Assembly (NCBI GenBank): GCA_002352665.1
Contig: DEIV01000150.1
Coordinates: 6,364-12,541 of the forward strand
DNA length: 6,178 nt
Reading direction: 5' to 3'
Source: Flavobacteriaceae bacterium UBA2765
Lineage (GTDB): Bacteria; Bacteroidota; Bacteroidia; Flavobacteriales; Flavobacteriaceae
Position numbers and translations under genes: made by a program. The first letter of the stretch is position 1. Each line of letters starts with the position of its first letter. Below, piece by piece: positions 1-6,178 of this stretch. The notes beneath the pieces are model-generated. The model ran no database searches and was not told the origin of the DNA. It saw only the letters and a list, made by a program, of their open reading frames with translations.

Positions 1-1416
1 ATGCAAATAATAATTGCTACGATTATATTACTCAGTTTTTTTGCTTTATTAACCATTGGCGGTATAACTGAATCTGCCAAAGTTGCTATAGGTATTTTTC
101 TTTTTCATTTGATATCATTATTTATTTTAAGTGGTTTCATTATTTATTTCTTAACTAATAATGGTATTGGTTTATTTTTAGAAAATTGGAATTTTCCCGT
201 AAAAGGTGGTAGCATCAAGACCGCTATATTTTTTGGTTTTGCAGCATCTATGTTAGGGGTTTCAGGTTTTGAAAGTTCTGCAAACTTTGTAGAAGAACAA
301 AAAAAAGGTGTTTTCCCAAAAACGCTTAAGAATATGTGGATAATTGTAAGTATCATTAATCCGTTAATGGCAGTATTTGCCTTAGCATTATTTGCAATTC
401 CATTATTAAATAGTGATGTATATCAAAATACTTTGCTCGTTGAAATGGCTAGTCATGTTGGTGGTAACTGGGTTGCAATATTAATATCTATTGATGCATT
501 TCTAGTGTTGAGCGGTGCTGTATTAACGAGTTTTGTTGGAGTTTCAGGTCTGTTAGAACGAATGACGCTTGATAGGATTTTACCTCAATTTTTCTTAAAG
601 AAAAATAAAAGAGGAAGTTCTTATAGAATTATCATAATGTTTTTATTATTGGCAGTTTCTGTTTTACTTATAACAAAGGGGAATGTAAAACTGCTAGCAG
701 GTGTGTATACTATTTCTTTTTTATCAGTAATGGCGTTATTTGGTGTTGGAAATATCTTACTAAAAGTTAAAAGGAATCAACTTCCGAGACCTGAGAAGGC
801 AAAGTGGATATCTGTACTTATTGCAATAGTAGCAGTTGTTTTTGCACTTATAGGGAACATTCTAATGACACCTAAAGAGGGACTTCCTAGCAATTTATCT
901 GTTTTTCTAGAATATTTTATTCCCTCTATTATTTTTATAATTATCATGTTAAATAGAACTGTATTATTAAAGTTATTATTGACAGTAATACATTCTATTT
1001 TTGATCCCGTTAGAAATTTTGTCTTAAAAACGGATAAAAAAATACTTAAAGTAATAAGTCAGATTAATGATCAAGAATTTGTTTTTTTTACCAAAGGAGA
1101 TAATATTGCTACACTTAATAAAGTAATGCTCTATGTTACTAAGAATGAACATACAAAAAAAATAAAAATTGTATTAGCTTTGGATAATGATGATATTGTT
1201 CCAGAAAATTTACCTCAAGAAATTGATTTTTTAGATAGAGAATACCCTGAAATTAAAATAGAGTTTATTATTGAAAAGGGTAAATTCACTCCCGAATTAA
1301 TAAAAAAATTATCTCAAAAATGGAATATCCCTATAAATTTTATGTTCATAGGCTCTCCTAGTGATAAGTTTCAATTTAAAATTGAAGAACTTGGTGGGGT
1401 AAGACTAATTATTTAA
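1..1416 (+). CDS. APC-superfamily permease with soluble C-terminal domain (5' partial)
   Basis: Inner-membrane secondary transporter of the amino acid-polyamine-organocation superfamily; the substrate, probably an amino acid or amine, cannot be read from sequence. The 471 visible residues hold about nine membrane helices (near 1-20, 25-50, 73-95, 111-135, 157-183, 207-225, 231-254, 268-289, 302-320). These match helices 4 to 12 of the twelve-helix fold: GFESSAN (89-95) lies in the TM6 region, and the loop after the fifth visible helix has LLERMTLDRILPQFF. The glycine-rich TM1 motif and helices 2-3 are missing, so the ATG at base 1 is most likely an internal methionine in a gene cut by the window edge; a truncated gene cannot be excluded. 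Residues from about 345 to 471 form a soluble alpha/beta tail with FFTKGDNIATLN (362-373) and an ending of GGVRLII, which I recall from the C-termini of long APC permeases in several phyla. MarC follows after 42 bases. Confidence 0.85.
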   Translation: MQIIIATIILLSFFALLTIGGITESAKVAIGIFLFHLISLFILSGFIIYFLTNNGIGLFLENWNFPVKGGSIKTAIFFGFAASMLGVSGFESSANFVEEQKKGVFPKTLKNMWIIVSIINPLMAVFALALFAIPLLNSDVYQNTLLVEMASHVGGNWVAILISIDAFLVLSGAVLTSFVGVSGLLERMTLDRILPQFFLKKNKRGSSYRIIIMFLLLAVSVLLITKGNVKLLAGVYTISFLSVMALFGVGNILLKVKRNQLPRPEKAKWISVLIAIVAVVFALIGNILMTPKEGLPSNLSVFLEYFIPSIIFIIIMLNRTVLLKLLLTVIHSIFDPVRNFVLKTDKKILKVISQINDQEFVFFTKGDNIATLNKVMLYVTKNEHTKKIKIVLALDNDDIVPENLPQEIDFLDREYPEIKIEFIIEKGKFTPELIKKLSQKWNIPINFMFIGSPSDKFQFKIEELGGVRLII

Positions 1417-1458
1417 TCTAGATCTAAATACACTACTTAAAATTCAATAACATAATAA

Positions 1459-2076
1459 ATGGACAACCTATTAACATTTTCATTAACTGTATTTACAGGC
1501 TTCTTTGCTATAATGAATCCTATAGCCGGAATTCCAGTGTTTGTAGCCTTAACAGAGGGTGCAGATAACCAAACTAAGAAGCGAATAAATAAGAAAGCTA
1601 CTACAACCGCTTTTATGATTGTATTCGTATTTATTTTATTGGGTAAATTTATATTTGAACTTTTTGGAATTACTATACCTGCGTTTAAAATAACCGGTGG
1701 TATATTAGTTTTTTACATAGGTTTTGAAATGCTTCAATCTGCAAAATCGACCGTAAAACATCTGAGAAAAGTCGAAGTTAATGAAGAAATATCTATCTCA
1801 CCACTAGCAATTCCATTACTTTCAGGTCCGGGAACTATTGTAACTGCTATGAACTTTGTTACTAATGCCGACTTTATCAGAATAAGTATAGTAATTTTTA
1901 TTTTTGCTATCATGTGCTTTCTAACTTATTTATCGTTTAGGCTAAGTGATAATATTGTAGAGAAAATTGGGAAAAACGTTATAGGAGTCTTAGAGAAAAT
2001 TATGGGTTTGATCATTGCTATTATTGGTACTAATATGGTCATTGAAGGAATAATAATGGCATTTGCTCTATATTGA
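1459..2076 (+). CDS. MarC family (UPF0056) integral membrane protein
   Basis: Six-helix inner-membrane protein of the MarC/YhgN/YchE family (205 residues, the normal family length). Family marks are the N-terminal NPIAGIPVF (20-28), FKITGGILVFYIGFEML near 76-92, the central PLAIPLLSGPGTI (115-127) opening the second half, and the C-terminal EKIMGLIIAIIGTNMVIEGI segment (179-198). The molecular function of the family is unknown; the old link of E. coli marC to multiple antibiotic resistance was not upheld, so no resistance role is claimed. The ATG at 1459 puts the first helix right at the N-terminus as usual for the family. It is preceded by an A/T-rich 42-base gap without a Shine-Dalgarno sequence. 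The next gene starts 5 bases after the stop, which suggests co-transcription and perhaps coupled translation with the downstream permease. Confidence 0.92.
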   Translation: MDNLLTFSLTVFTGFFAIMNPIAGIPVFVALTEGADNQTKKRINKKATTTAFMIVFVFILLGKFIFELFGITIPAFKITGGILVFYIGFEMLQSAKSTVKHLRKVEVNEEISISPLAIPLLSGPGTIVTAMNFVTNADFIRISIVIFIFAIMCFLTYLSFRLSDNIVEKIGKNVIGVLEKIMGLIIAIIGTNMVIEGIIMAFALY

Positions 2077-2081
2077 ATATT

Positions 2082-3392
2082 ATGACTATACACAGAAAAA
2101 GAGGTAAAAGTTTAGGCTTAAAGGAATTAATCGCTATTGCTATTGGCGGTATGGTAGGTGGTGGTATATTTACCATTTTGGGTATATCTGTCGGTTTGAT
2201 TGGTTTTTTAACGCCGGTTGCTATTGCCATTGGAGGGATAGTAGCTGGCTTAGCAGCTTACTCGTATGTAAAACTAGGCTTATATTATAGAGATGAAGGT
2301 GCAACATATGCCTTTGTAAAAAAAACCTATCCAACAGCTAAATTTCCAGCAGCTGTAATTGGTTGGCTTGTTATTTTCGGCTATATTAGTACCTTGGCAA
2401 TCTATGCCTATACTTTTTCGTCCTATGTCATTAGCGGAAGTGATTTTTCCAATAATATTTGGGCACGTAAGTTTATAGCCCTAGGTGTCTTAGGTATGTT
2501 TACATTGGTTAATGTATGGAGTGTAAACGGAATGGGAAAAATAGAAGATGCGATGGTATATACCAAACTTATCATCCTCACGATTATTTCAGTAGTGTTA
2601 ATAAAGTTCCGAAGTATAGACATGCATACTTTTATACAAAATATGCATGTAGATTTAGGCAAATCTAATATTATGGATATTCTTATTGTAGCCTCGTTAA
2701 CTTTTGTAGCTTACGAAGGCTTTCAGCTGGTTATCAATGCTGTTAACGAAATGAAAAATCCCAAACAAAATACACCAAGAGCTATCTATTCTGCCATCAC
2801 CATTGTAATTATTTTGTATGTGATCATTTCTATAGGTGCCTTATTCTCTATTCCCTTAGACCAAATGGCTAAAAATAAAGAATATGCACTGGCCGCAGGT
2901 GCTGGAAATGCCATAGGAAGCATAGGTTCTTTATTAGTTATTATTGGTGCAATTTTAGCTACTAGTAGTGCGATTAGCGGCACCTTATTTGGTTCATCGC
3001 GGCAAATGGCCGAAATTGCCGAAGATGGTTTTTTACCAGCGAAATTGATCCATAGAAAAAATAATATCCCTACTGTTGCTGTAATTTCAATGGCCGTTAT
3101 GGCAGCCGTTTTGATTTTAGCAGGTGGACTAAGATTACTAGTAGAATTTGGCAGTATAACCTTCTTAATTGTTTCTCTATTAATGGCAATTATTAATTTT
3201 CGAATTAGACATAAAACTAAATCATCATCATTAATTACCATCTTGGCTATTATAGGCTTAGGTATAGGAGGAATTTTAATTTTATATTATGAATTTACCC
3301 ATAAATGGGAACAGATGGTTGCCATTATATTTGTTTATATCGCCTTAATTATAGGTGCTTGGTTATATTCAAAAAGAGGAAAATTTATTTAA
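2082..3392 (+). CDS. APC family amino acid permease
   Basis: Twelve-helix inner-membrane permease of the APC superfamily, 436 residues, close to full family length and without a soluble tail. Evidence: the unwound TM1 glycine motif GGMVGGGIF (22-30), the TM6 segment with FVAYEGFQ (208-215) followed by the MKNP loop (224-227), and the TM8 end SSAISGTLFGSSRQMAEIAEDGFLP. TM5 carries a lysine (MVYTKLIIL, K162) that may correspond to the Na2-site lysine of the archaeal proton-coupled transporter ApcT. If so, transport would be proton- rather than sodium-coupled; this alignment is from memory. The substrate is not predictable. I chose the ATG at 2082. An in-frame TTG at 2073 would overlap the MarC stop and add three residues (MNI), and neither start has a Shine-Dalgarno sequence. 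The DUF1622 gene begins 11 bases after the stop. This is a different subfamily from the first permease in the window. Confidence 0.9.
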   Translation: MTIHRKRGKSLGLKELIAIAIGGMVGGGIFTILGISVGLIGFLTPVAIAIGGIVAGLAAYSYVKLGLYYRDEGATYAFVKKTYPTAKFPAAVIGWLVIFGYISTLAIYAYTFSSYVISGSDFSNNIWARKFIALGVLGMFTLVNVWSVNGMGKIEDAMVYTKLIILTIISVVLIKFRSIDMHTFIQNMHVDLGKSNIMDILIVASLTFVAYEGFQLVINAVNEMKNPKQNTPRAIYSAITIVIILYVIISIGALFSIPLDQMAKNKEYALAAGAGNAIGSIGSLLVIIGAILATSSAISGTLFGSSRQMAEIAEDGFLPAKLIHRKNNIPTVAVISMAVMAAVLILAGGLRLLVEFGSITFLIVSLLMAIINFRIRHKTKSSSLITILAIIGLGIGGILILYYEFTHKWEQMVAIIFVYIALIIGAWLYSKRGKFI

Positions 3393-3403
3393 AAAAACGA
3401 CAG

Positions 3404-3748
3404 ATGGAAACCATAAAATTATACATTAATTATACTGCCGATATTGTTGAAGCAGTAGGAGTTGCGACTATTTTTATTGGGATTCTTTATTCCTTTTATG
3501 TTTTTTTCTTTTCAAAAGGACAAACAAAAAAGGCTAATTATACACACCTAAGGCAGTTGTTGGGTAAATCAATTTTACTTGGTTTAGAAATCTTAATAGC
3601 AGCAGATATTATGGCAACTGTCGTAACAGACCCAACACTTATGTCAGTTTCAGTTTTAGCAGTTATTGTTCTTATTAGAACCATTATGAGTTTGTCATTG
3701 GAAGTAGAATTACAAGGAAAATTTCCTTGGCAAAAAACAAAAAATTAA
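3404..3748 (+). CDS. DUF1622 family small membrane protein
   Basis: Protein of 114 residues with three predicted membrane helices (about 14-36, 53-74 and 80-99). It resembles the DUF1622 family: an arginine in the loop before helix 2 (R50 in THLRQLLGKS), LGLEILIAADIMATVV (59-74) with an acidic pair inside helix 2, and helix 3 with VLIRTIMSLSLEVEL (89-103) leading to a C-terminal FPW. No biochemical function is known for the family. Charged residues (E62, D68, R92) inside or at the ends of helices could matter for ion passage or assembly, but that is conjecture. The ATG at 3404 is chosen because the frame upstream of it runs back into the preceding permease gene and encodes a basic stretch unlike the family. 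The 11-base gap upstream and 29-base gap downstream place it in the same likely transcript as the second APC permease and the phosphate transporter. Confidence 0.8.
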   Translation: METIKLYINYTADIVEAVGVATIFIGILYSFYVFFFSKGQTKKANYTHLRQLLGKSILLGLEILIAADIMATVVTDPTLMSVSVLAVIVLIRTIMSLSLEVELQGKFPWQKTKN

Positions 3749-3777
3749 AAAAATGCACAACAAAGAAAAAAAATAGT

Positions 3778-4809
3778 ATGGCCTCAAGCATTATACTAAT
3801 ATTAGGTATTAGTTTGGTTTTACTTTATGATTTTACAAATGGTTTTCATGATGCTGCAGATATGATTGCTACGGCAATTGCATCCAGAGCAATGACACCG
3901 GTTACAGCAATTATCATTGTATCTGTATTTACTTTTTTAGGGCCTTTTTTAGGAGGACTGGCAGTGGCAAATACTATAGGTGAATTTATCAGTATCGAAA
4001 ATACGAAGATATTAATCGCTCAAAGTGTTGTATTATCAGCAATACTCTCTGCTATAACTTATAACTTGATTACATGGAAATTAGGTTTGCCCAGTTCATC
4101 TTCAAACTCATTGACTAGTGGTTTAATCGGTGCAGCATTATATGCCTTAGGTAGCAGTCATGTCAATTGGGGCATAATTGAACTATTAAACGGTCACATT
4201 ATAGGTTTTATGAGGGTAATAATAGGAATGATATTTTCACCATTTGCAGGTTTTTTAGTTGGTTTTTTAATCATGAAATTATTTCTAAAACTTTTTAAAC
4301 GACTAAATATAAAATCAAAAAAAATATTTATTGTATCTCAATATTTCACGATGAGTTGGCTTGCTTTTAGCCATGGAGCCAATGATGGTCAAAAAGGTAT
4401 GGGTGTAATAGGAATGTTACTGCTTGCAAGCGGAGTTTATACAAAATTTACTGTTCCTACCTGGGTTATATTATCATGTGCAAGTGCTATTACATTAGGA
4501 ACTATGTTTGGTGGTTGGAGCATTATTAAAACGGTTGGTTTTGGAATTTATAAAGTAAAACTAATTCACTCTATTGCGGACCAGGTGGGTTCTGCTGCAG
4601 TTATTTTAGGTTCTTCACTTATCGGAGCACCAACTTCGACAACTCAAGTAGTTACTACTACTTTAATGGGAGTTGGTGCCGGTGAACATCCAAAACATGT
4701 AAGGTGGGGTATCACAAAGAACATCTTGAGTGGATGGTTGTTTAATATACCTAGTTCTATGGTAATGGGAGCAGTCTTTTGCTATTTATTTATTAAATTA
4801 CTTGATTGA
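3778..4809 (+). CDS. PiT family inorganic phosphate transporter
   Basis: Low-affinity, ion-coupled phosphate importer of the inner membrane (PiT/PHO-4 family), 343 residues. The two inverted-repeat signature motifs are present: NGFHDAADMIATAIASRA (21-38) in the first half and SHGANDGQKGMGVIG (198-212) in the second. Further family segments are GPFLGGLAVANTIGEFI (55-71), LGLPSSSSNSL (102-112) and its repeat counterpart GAPTSTTQVVTTTLMGVGAG (283-302), which supply the serine/threonine-rich phosphate-site loops. In the first motif the asparagine of the usual AAN/TAN is aspartate (AAD); I believe this occurs in a subgroup of the family. The start is ATG 3778. An upstream in-frame TTG at 3727 would overlap the DUF1622 gene and add a lysine-rich 17-residue leader not typical of the family. 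A short A-rich stretch (AAGAAAAAAAA) precedes the ATG. The DUF47 partner gene follows 13 bases after the stop. Confidence 0.94.
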   Translation: MASSIILILGISLVLLYDFTNGFHDAADMIATAIASRAMTPVTAIIIVSVFTFLGPFLGGLAVANTIGEFISIENTKILIAQSVVLSAILSAITYNLITWKLGLPSSSSNSLTSGLIGAALYALGSSHVNWGIIELLNGHIIGFMRVIIGMIFSPFAGFLVGFLIMKLFLKLFKRLNIKSKKIFIVSQYFTMSWLAFSHGANDGQKGMGVIGMLLLASGVYTKFTVPTWVILSCASAITLGTMFGGWSIIKTVGFGIYKVKLIHSIADQVGSAAVILGSSLIGAPTSTTQVVTTTLMGVGAGEHPKHVRWGITKNILSGWLFNIPSSMVMGAVFCYLFIKLLD

Positions 4810-4822
4810 AAATAGTTTATAT

Positions 4823-5443
4823 ATGAATATATTAAAAAAATTAAAAAGTTTTATATTGCCCCAGGTGATAGACTTTTTTGATGATCTTACTGGGCAAAGT
4901 AAAAATACTGAAAGTATTATAGAAGAGTTAAAATTAATCTATACTGATAAAGGCAATAATAATATATTTGATCTAATAAGTAATGCTAAAGAAAGCAGAA
5001 AGAATAAATTAAAACAGTTGGAAAAAGTTTTTATCACACCTGTTGATAGAGAAGCTATAAGCAGGTCTTACACACATTTACACTGGATTGTCTTAAGTGT
5101 TGAACACCTGGTAATTGAACTAAAAACCTATACTATAAATAACTTAAAAGAGTATGAGCCAATTTTAAATTTACTACATAAAGAAATGCAAGATCTAACA
5201 TCTGCTTTTGAACTATTAAATAGCAAAAAATATAATAAAATATTATCTAAAGTTAATCATGTAATTCACTCTGATAATAGGTTGATTACTGAATATGCTA
5301 AACAACTAAATCGATTATTTAAAAAAGAAAAAATTGAATATATTTTGCAACACAGAGAAATACTTTCTCAGTTAAAAGAAATAAGTAAGCGGATACACTT
5401 TTGTGCTAATCAAATTGAAGATATTGTCTTTAAAGTGAATTGA
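4823..5443 (+). CDS. DUF47 / PhoU-like PiT accessory protein
   Basis: Cytosolic all-helical protein of 206 residues, the usual DUF47 size. These proteins are typically encoded next to PiT transporters, as here, and are thought to control or assist them. Recognisable family marks are the N-terminal LPQVIDFFDDL (12-22), the central FITPVDREAIS (70-80) that opens the long helix, and the C-terminal QIEDIVFK (197-204). In DUF47/PhoU proteins the helices after PVDRE and before the C-terminal motif normally carry clustered Asp/Glu residues that bind metal. Here the matching stretches read THLHWIVLSVEH (84-95) and EISKRIHFCANQ (186-197), with most of those acids replaced. The start is ATG 4823; an in-frame TTG at 4802 would overlap the PiT stop and add seven residues. 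Membership rests on the motifs plus the neighbour; the role in phosphate uptake is inferred. Confidence 0.83.
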   Translation: MNILKKLKSFILPQVIDFFDDLTGQSKNTESIIEELKLIYTDKGNNNIFDLISNAKESRKNKLKQLEKVFITPVDREAISRSYTHLHWIVLSVEHLVIELKTYTINNLKEYEPILNLLHKEMQDLTSAFELLNSKKYNKILSKVNHVIHSDNRLITEYAKQLNRLFKKEKIEYILQHREILSQLKEISKRIHFCANQIEDIVFKVN

Positions 5444-5467
5444 TTAATTTATGGTTTTCAAAATTAA
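5444..5467. other. AT-only inverted repeat at the convergent gene junction
   Basis: TTAATTT (5444-5450) pairs perfectly with AAATTAA (5461-5467). An inner TG/CA pair (5452-5453 with 5459-5460) leaves a five-base loop and one bulged A. It begins exactly where the two convergent genes meet and includes the stop codon of the - strand gene. There is no G/C-rich stem and no T-run after it on either strand, so it is at best a weak bidirectional terminator and may be chance in such AT-rich DNA. Confidence 0.3.
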
Positions 5468-6178
5468 ATCCATCTTATCATTTGTATAGTTATACCCAAT
5501 TTTAAATAGTTCATCTGAGTACTTCAAAGAAAACATACTATATCCATACGATTTATCAATTTCTATAGTAACATCACATTGTTTTATTCTATCTTGTATA
5601 GTATTCCATACTGCTAAATGTAAACAGCGCTCAGTTATTTCCATTACCCCTTTAATATTGGGTTCATATTGATGTATATTAACACTTACACCAATAATTT
5701 TATCACAAGTATCTAAAAGGGGTTCAACAGGCAGGTTGTTTAATAAACCTCCATCAATGAATAGATCTCCATCCATTTTTATAGGTTTAAAAAGCAATGG
5801 TACCGCACAGGTAGCAAATAAACATTCTATTAATTTTCCTGATGATTTTACCTCGAAATTACCTAAATTCAAATTGGTAACTGATATGTACAAGGGTATT
5901 TTAAGCTTCATAAAATCATCCACAATATGATTAGATAGAAATTCTCTTAAAAGAGTTATTTCTGTAAGGCCTTTGTTGATAAAGCCAATCTTGAAAATTT
6001 TTAAAAAAGACTGACTTTTTGTTAATTCTAAAATTTCTAATGGTGAATAACCATGACAATACAATGCGCCTATTAAGGCTCCTGCACTCGCTCCTGATAC
6101 ATGCTTTGGATATATCCCATTTTCATTTAAAGCTTGTAGAACACCTATATGAGCTGCTGCACGGGCACCACCGCCAGA
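5444..6178 (-). CDS. Patatin-like phospholipase family protein (5' partial)
   Basis: Serine lipid acyl hydrolase of the bacterial patatin/NTE-like group (RssA/YlbK type), probably cytosolic or membrane-associated. The open frame continues to the right window edge, so the gene is read as 244 visible residues with its first 8-12 codons outside. Visible from the N-terminal end are the oxyanion-hole glycines SGGGARAAAHIGVL (1-14), the nucleophile elbow GASAG with the serine at 31, a substrate-pocket segment CLFATCAVPLLFKPI, and the catalytic aspartate in DGG (D142, within FIDGGLLNNLPVEPL). Both members of the Ser-Asp dyad are therefore present and the enzyme looks active. Starting instead at an internal TTG (6064) would remove the oxyanion hole and the serine, so that start is wrong. 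The C-terminal part ends in SDELFKIGYNYTNDKMDLILK, typical of the group. The gene converges on the DUF47 gene with no bases between the stop codons. The natural lipid substrate is unknown. Confidence 0.92.
   Translation of the reverse strand, partial: SGGGARAAAHIGVLQALNENGIYPKHVSGASAGALIGALYCHGYSPLEILELTKSQSFLKIFKIGFINKGLTEITLLREFLSNHIVDDFMKLKIPLYISVTNLNLGNFEVKSSGKLIECLFATCAVPLLFKPIKMDGDLFIDGGLLNNLPVEPLLDTCDKIIGVSVNIHQYEPNIKGVMEITERCLHLAVWNTIQDRIKQCDVTIEIDKSYGYSMFSLKYSDELFKIGYNYTNDKMDLILKTIN

Noticed and set aside
144..356. Short open frames antisense to the permease and MarC genes (also 2039-2230 and 2423-2662), and a + strand frame at 5736-5930 inside the patatin-like gene
   Set aside because: All overlap well-supported genes on the opposite strand and have no family features.
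994..1005. A TAnnTTTG-like match to the Bacteroidota -7 promoter element within the first permease gene
   Set aside because: It lies inside coding sequence, the nearest upstream TTG is at the wrong spacing, and such matches are frequent in AT-rich DNA.
1082..1089. A run of eight T bases in the first permease gene as a possible phase-variation tract
   Set aside because: The frame is intact through the run, the encoded residues fit the conserved C-terminal domain, and single homopolymers of this length are expected at this base composition.
1417..1426. Small palindromes TCTAGA and TAGATCTA just after the first permease gene
   Set aside because: They are only six to eight bases long, with no repeated copies, no T-run and no adjacent promoter-like element, so they are probably chance.
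2786..3241. A 151-codon open frame on the - strand inside the second APC permease
   Set aside because: It lies wholly antisense to a clear permease gene, and its protein shows no recognisable motif. The open frame is explained by the composition of the membrane-protein gene on the other strand.
3753..3776. A seven-codon ATG-to-TAG mini frame just before the PiT start, encoding a lysine-rich peptide
   Set aside because: It could be a translational leader, but it arises easily in this A-rich gap, and there is no pairing structure or attenuator around it.
5444..6064. The patatin-like gene as a short 206-residue protein starting at the internal TTG at 6064
   Set aside because: The same frame continues upstream to the window edge and encodes the oxyanion hole and the catalytic serine, so the short version would be inactive and is not the true start.

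Overview
The window is AT-rich (roughly one third G+C by eye). It has tightly packed genes, and no strong Shine-Dalgarno sequence is visible before any start codon. Together with the flavour of the proteins this suggests a member of the Bacteroidota, probably a flavobacterium-like organism. That assignment is an inference; no rRNA or other marker gene is present.

Layout: six genes run left to right on the + strand with gaps of about 42, 5, 11, 29 and 13 bases, so they could form one transcription unit. They are (1) the C-terminal three quarters of an APC-superfamily amino-acid/polyamine-type permease with a soluble C-terminal domain, probably cut by the left edge of the window; (2) a MarC-family membrane protein; (3) a second, shorter APC-family permease of a different subfamily; (4) a small three-helix DUF1622 membrane protein; (5) a PiT-family inorganic phosphate transporter; (6) a DUF47/PhoU-like protein, the usual cytosolic partner of PiT transporters. 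A patatin-like phospholipase gene follows on the - strand. Its stop codon directly abuts the stop codon of the DUF47 gene, and its first few codons lie beyond the right edge.

Function: five of the six + strand genes encode integral inner-membrane proteins. PiT and DUF47 form a recognisable low-affinity phosphate uptake pair. The two permeases probably move amino acids or related amines. MarC and DUF1622 have no established biochemical function, so their roles can only be suggested by position. The patatin-like enzyme has its oxyanion-hole glycines, nucleophile serine and catalytic aspartate, and looks like an active cytosolic lipid acyl hydrolase.

No RNA gene, CRISPR array, insertion sequence, prophage gene or convincing promoter was seen, and no non-coding stretch is longer than about 45 bases. 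I see no clear new system. The points most worth a second look are the apparent loss of the usual acidic metal-binding residues in the DUF47 protein, the conserved soluble tail on the first permease, and the company kept by the DUF1622 and MarC proteins.
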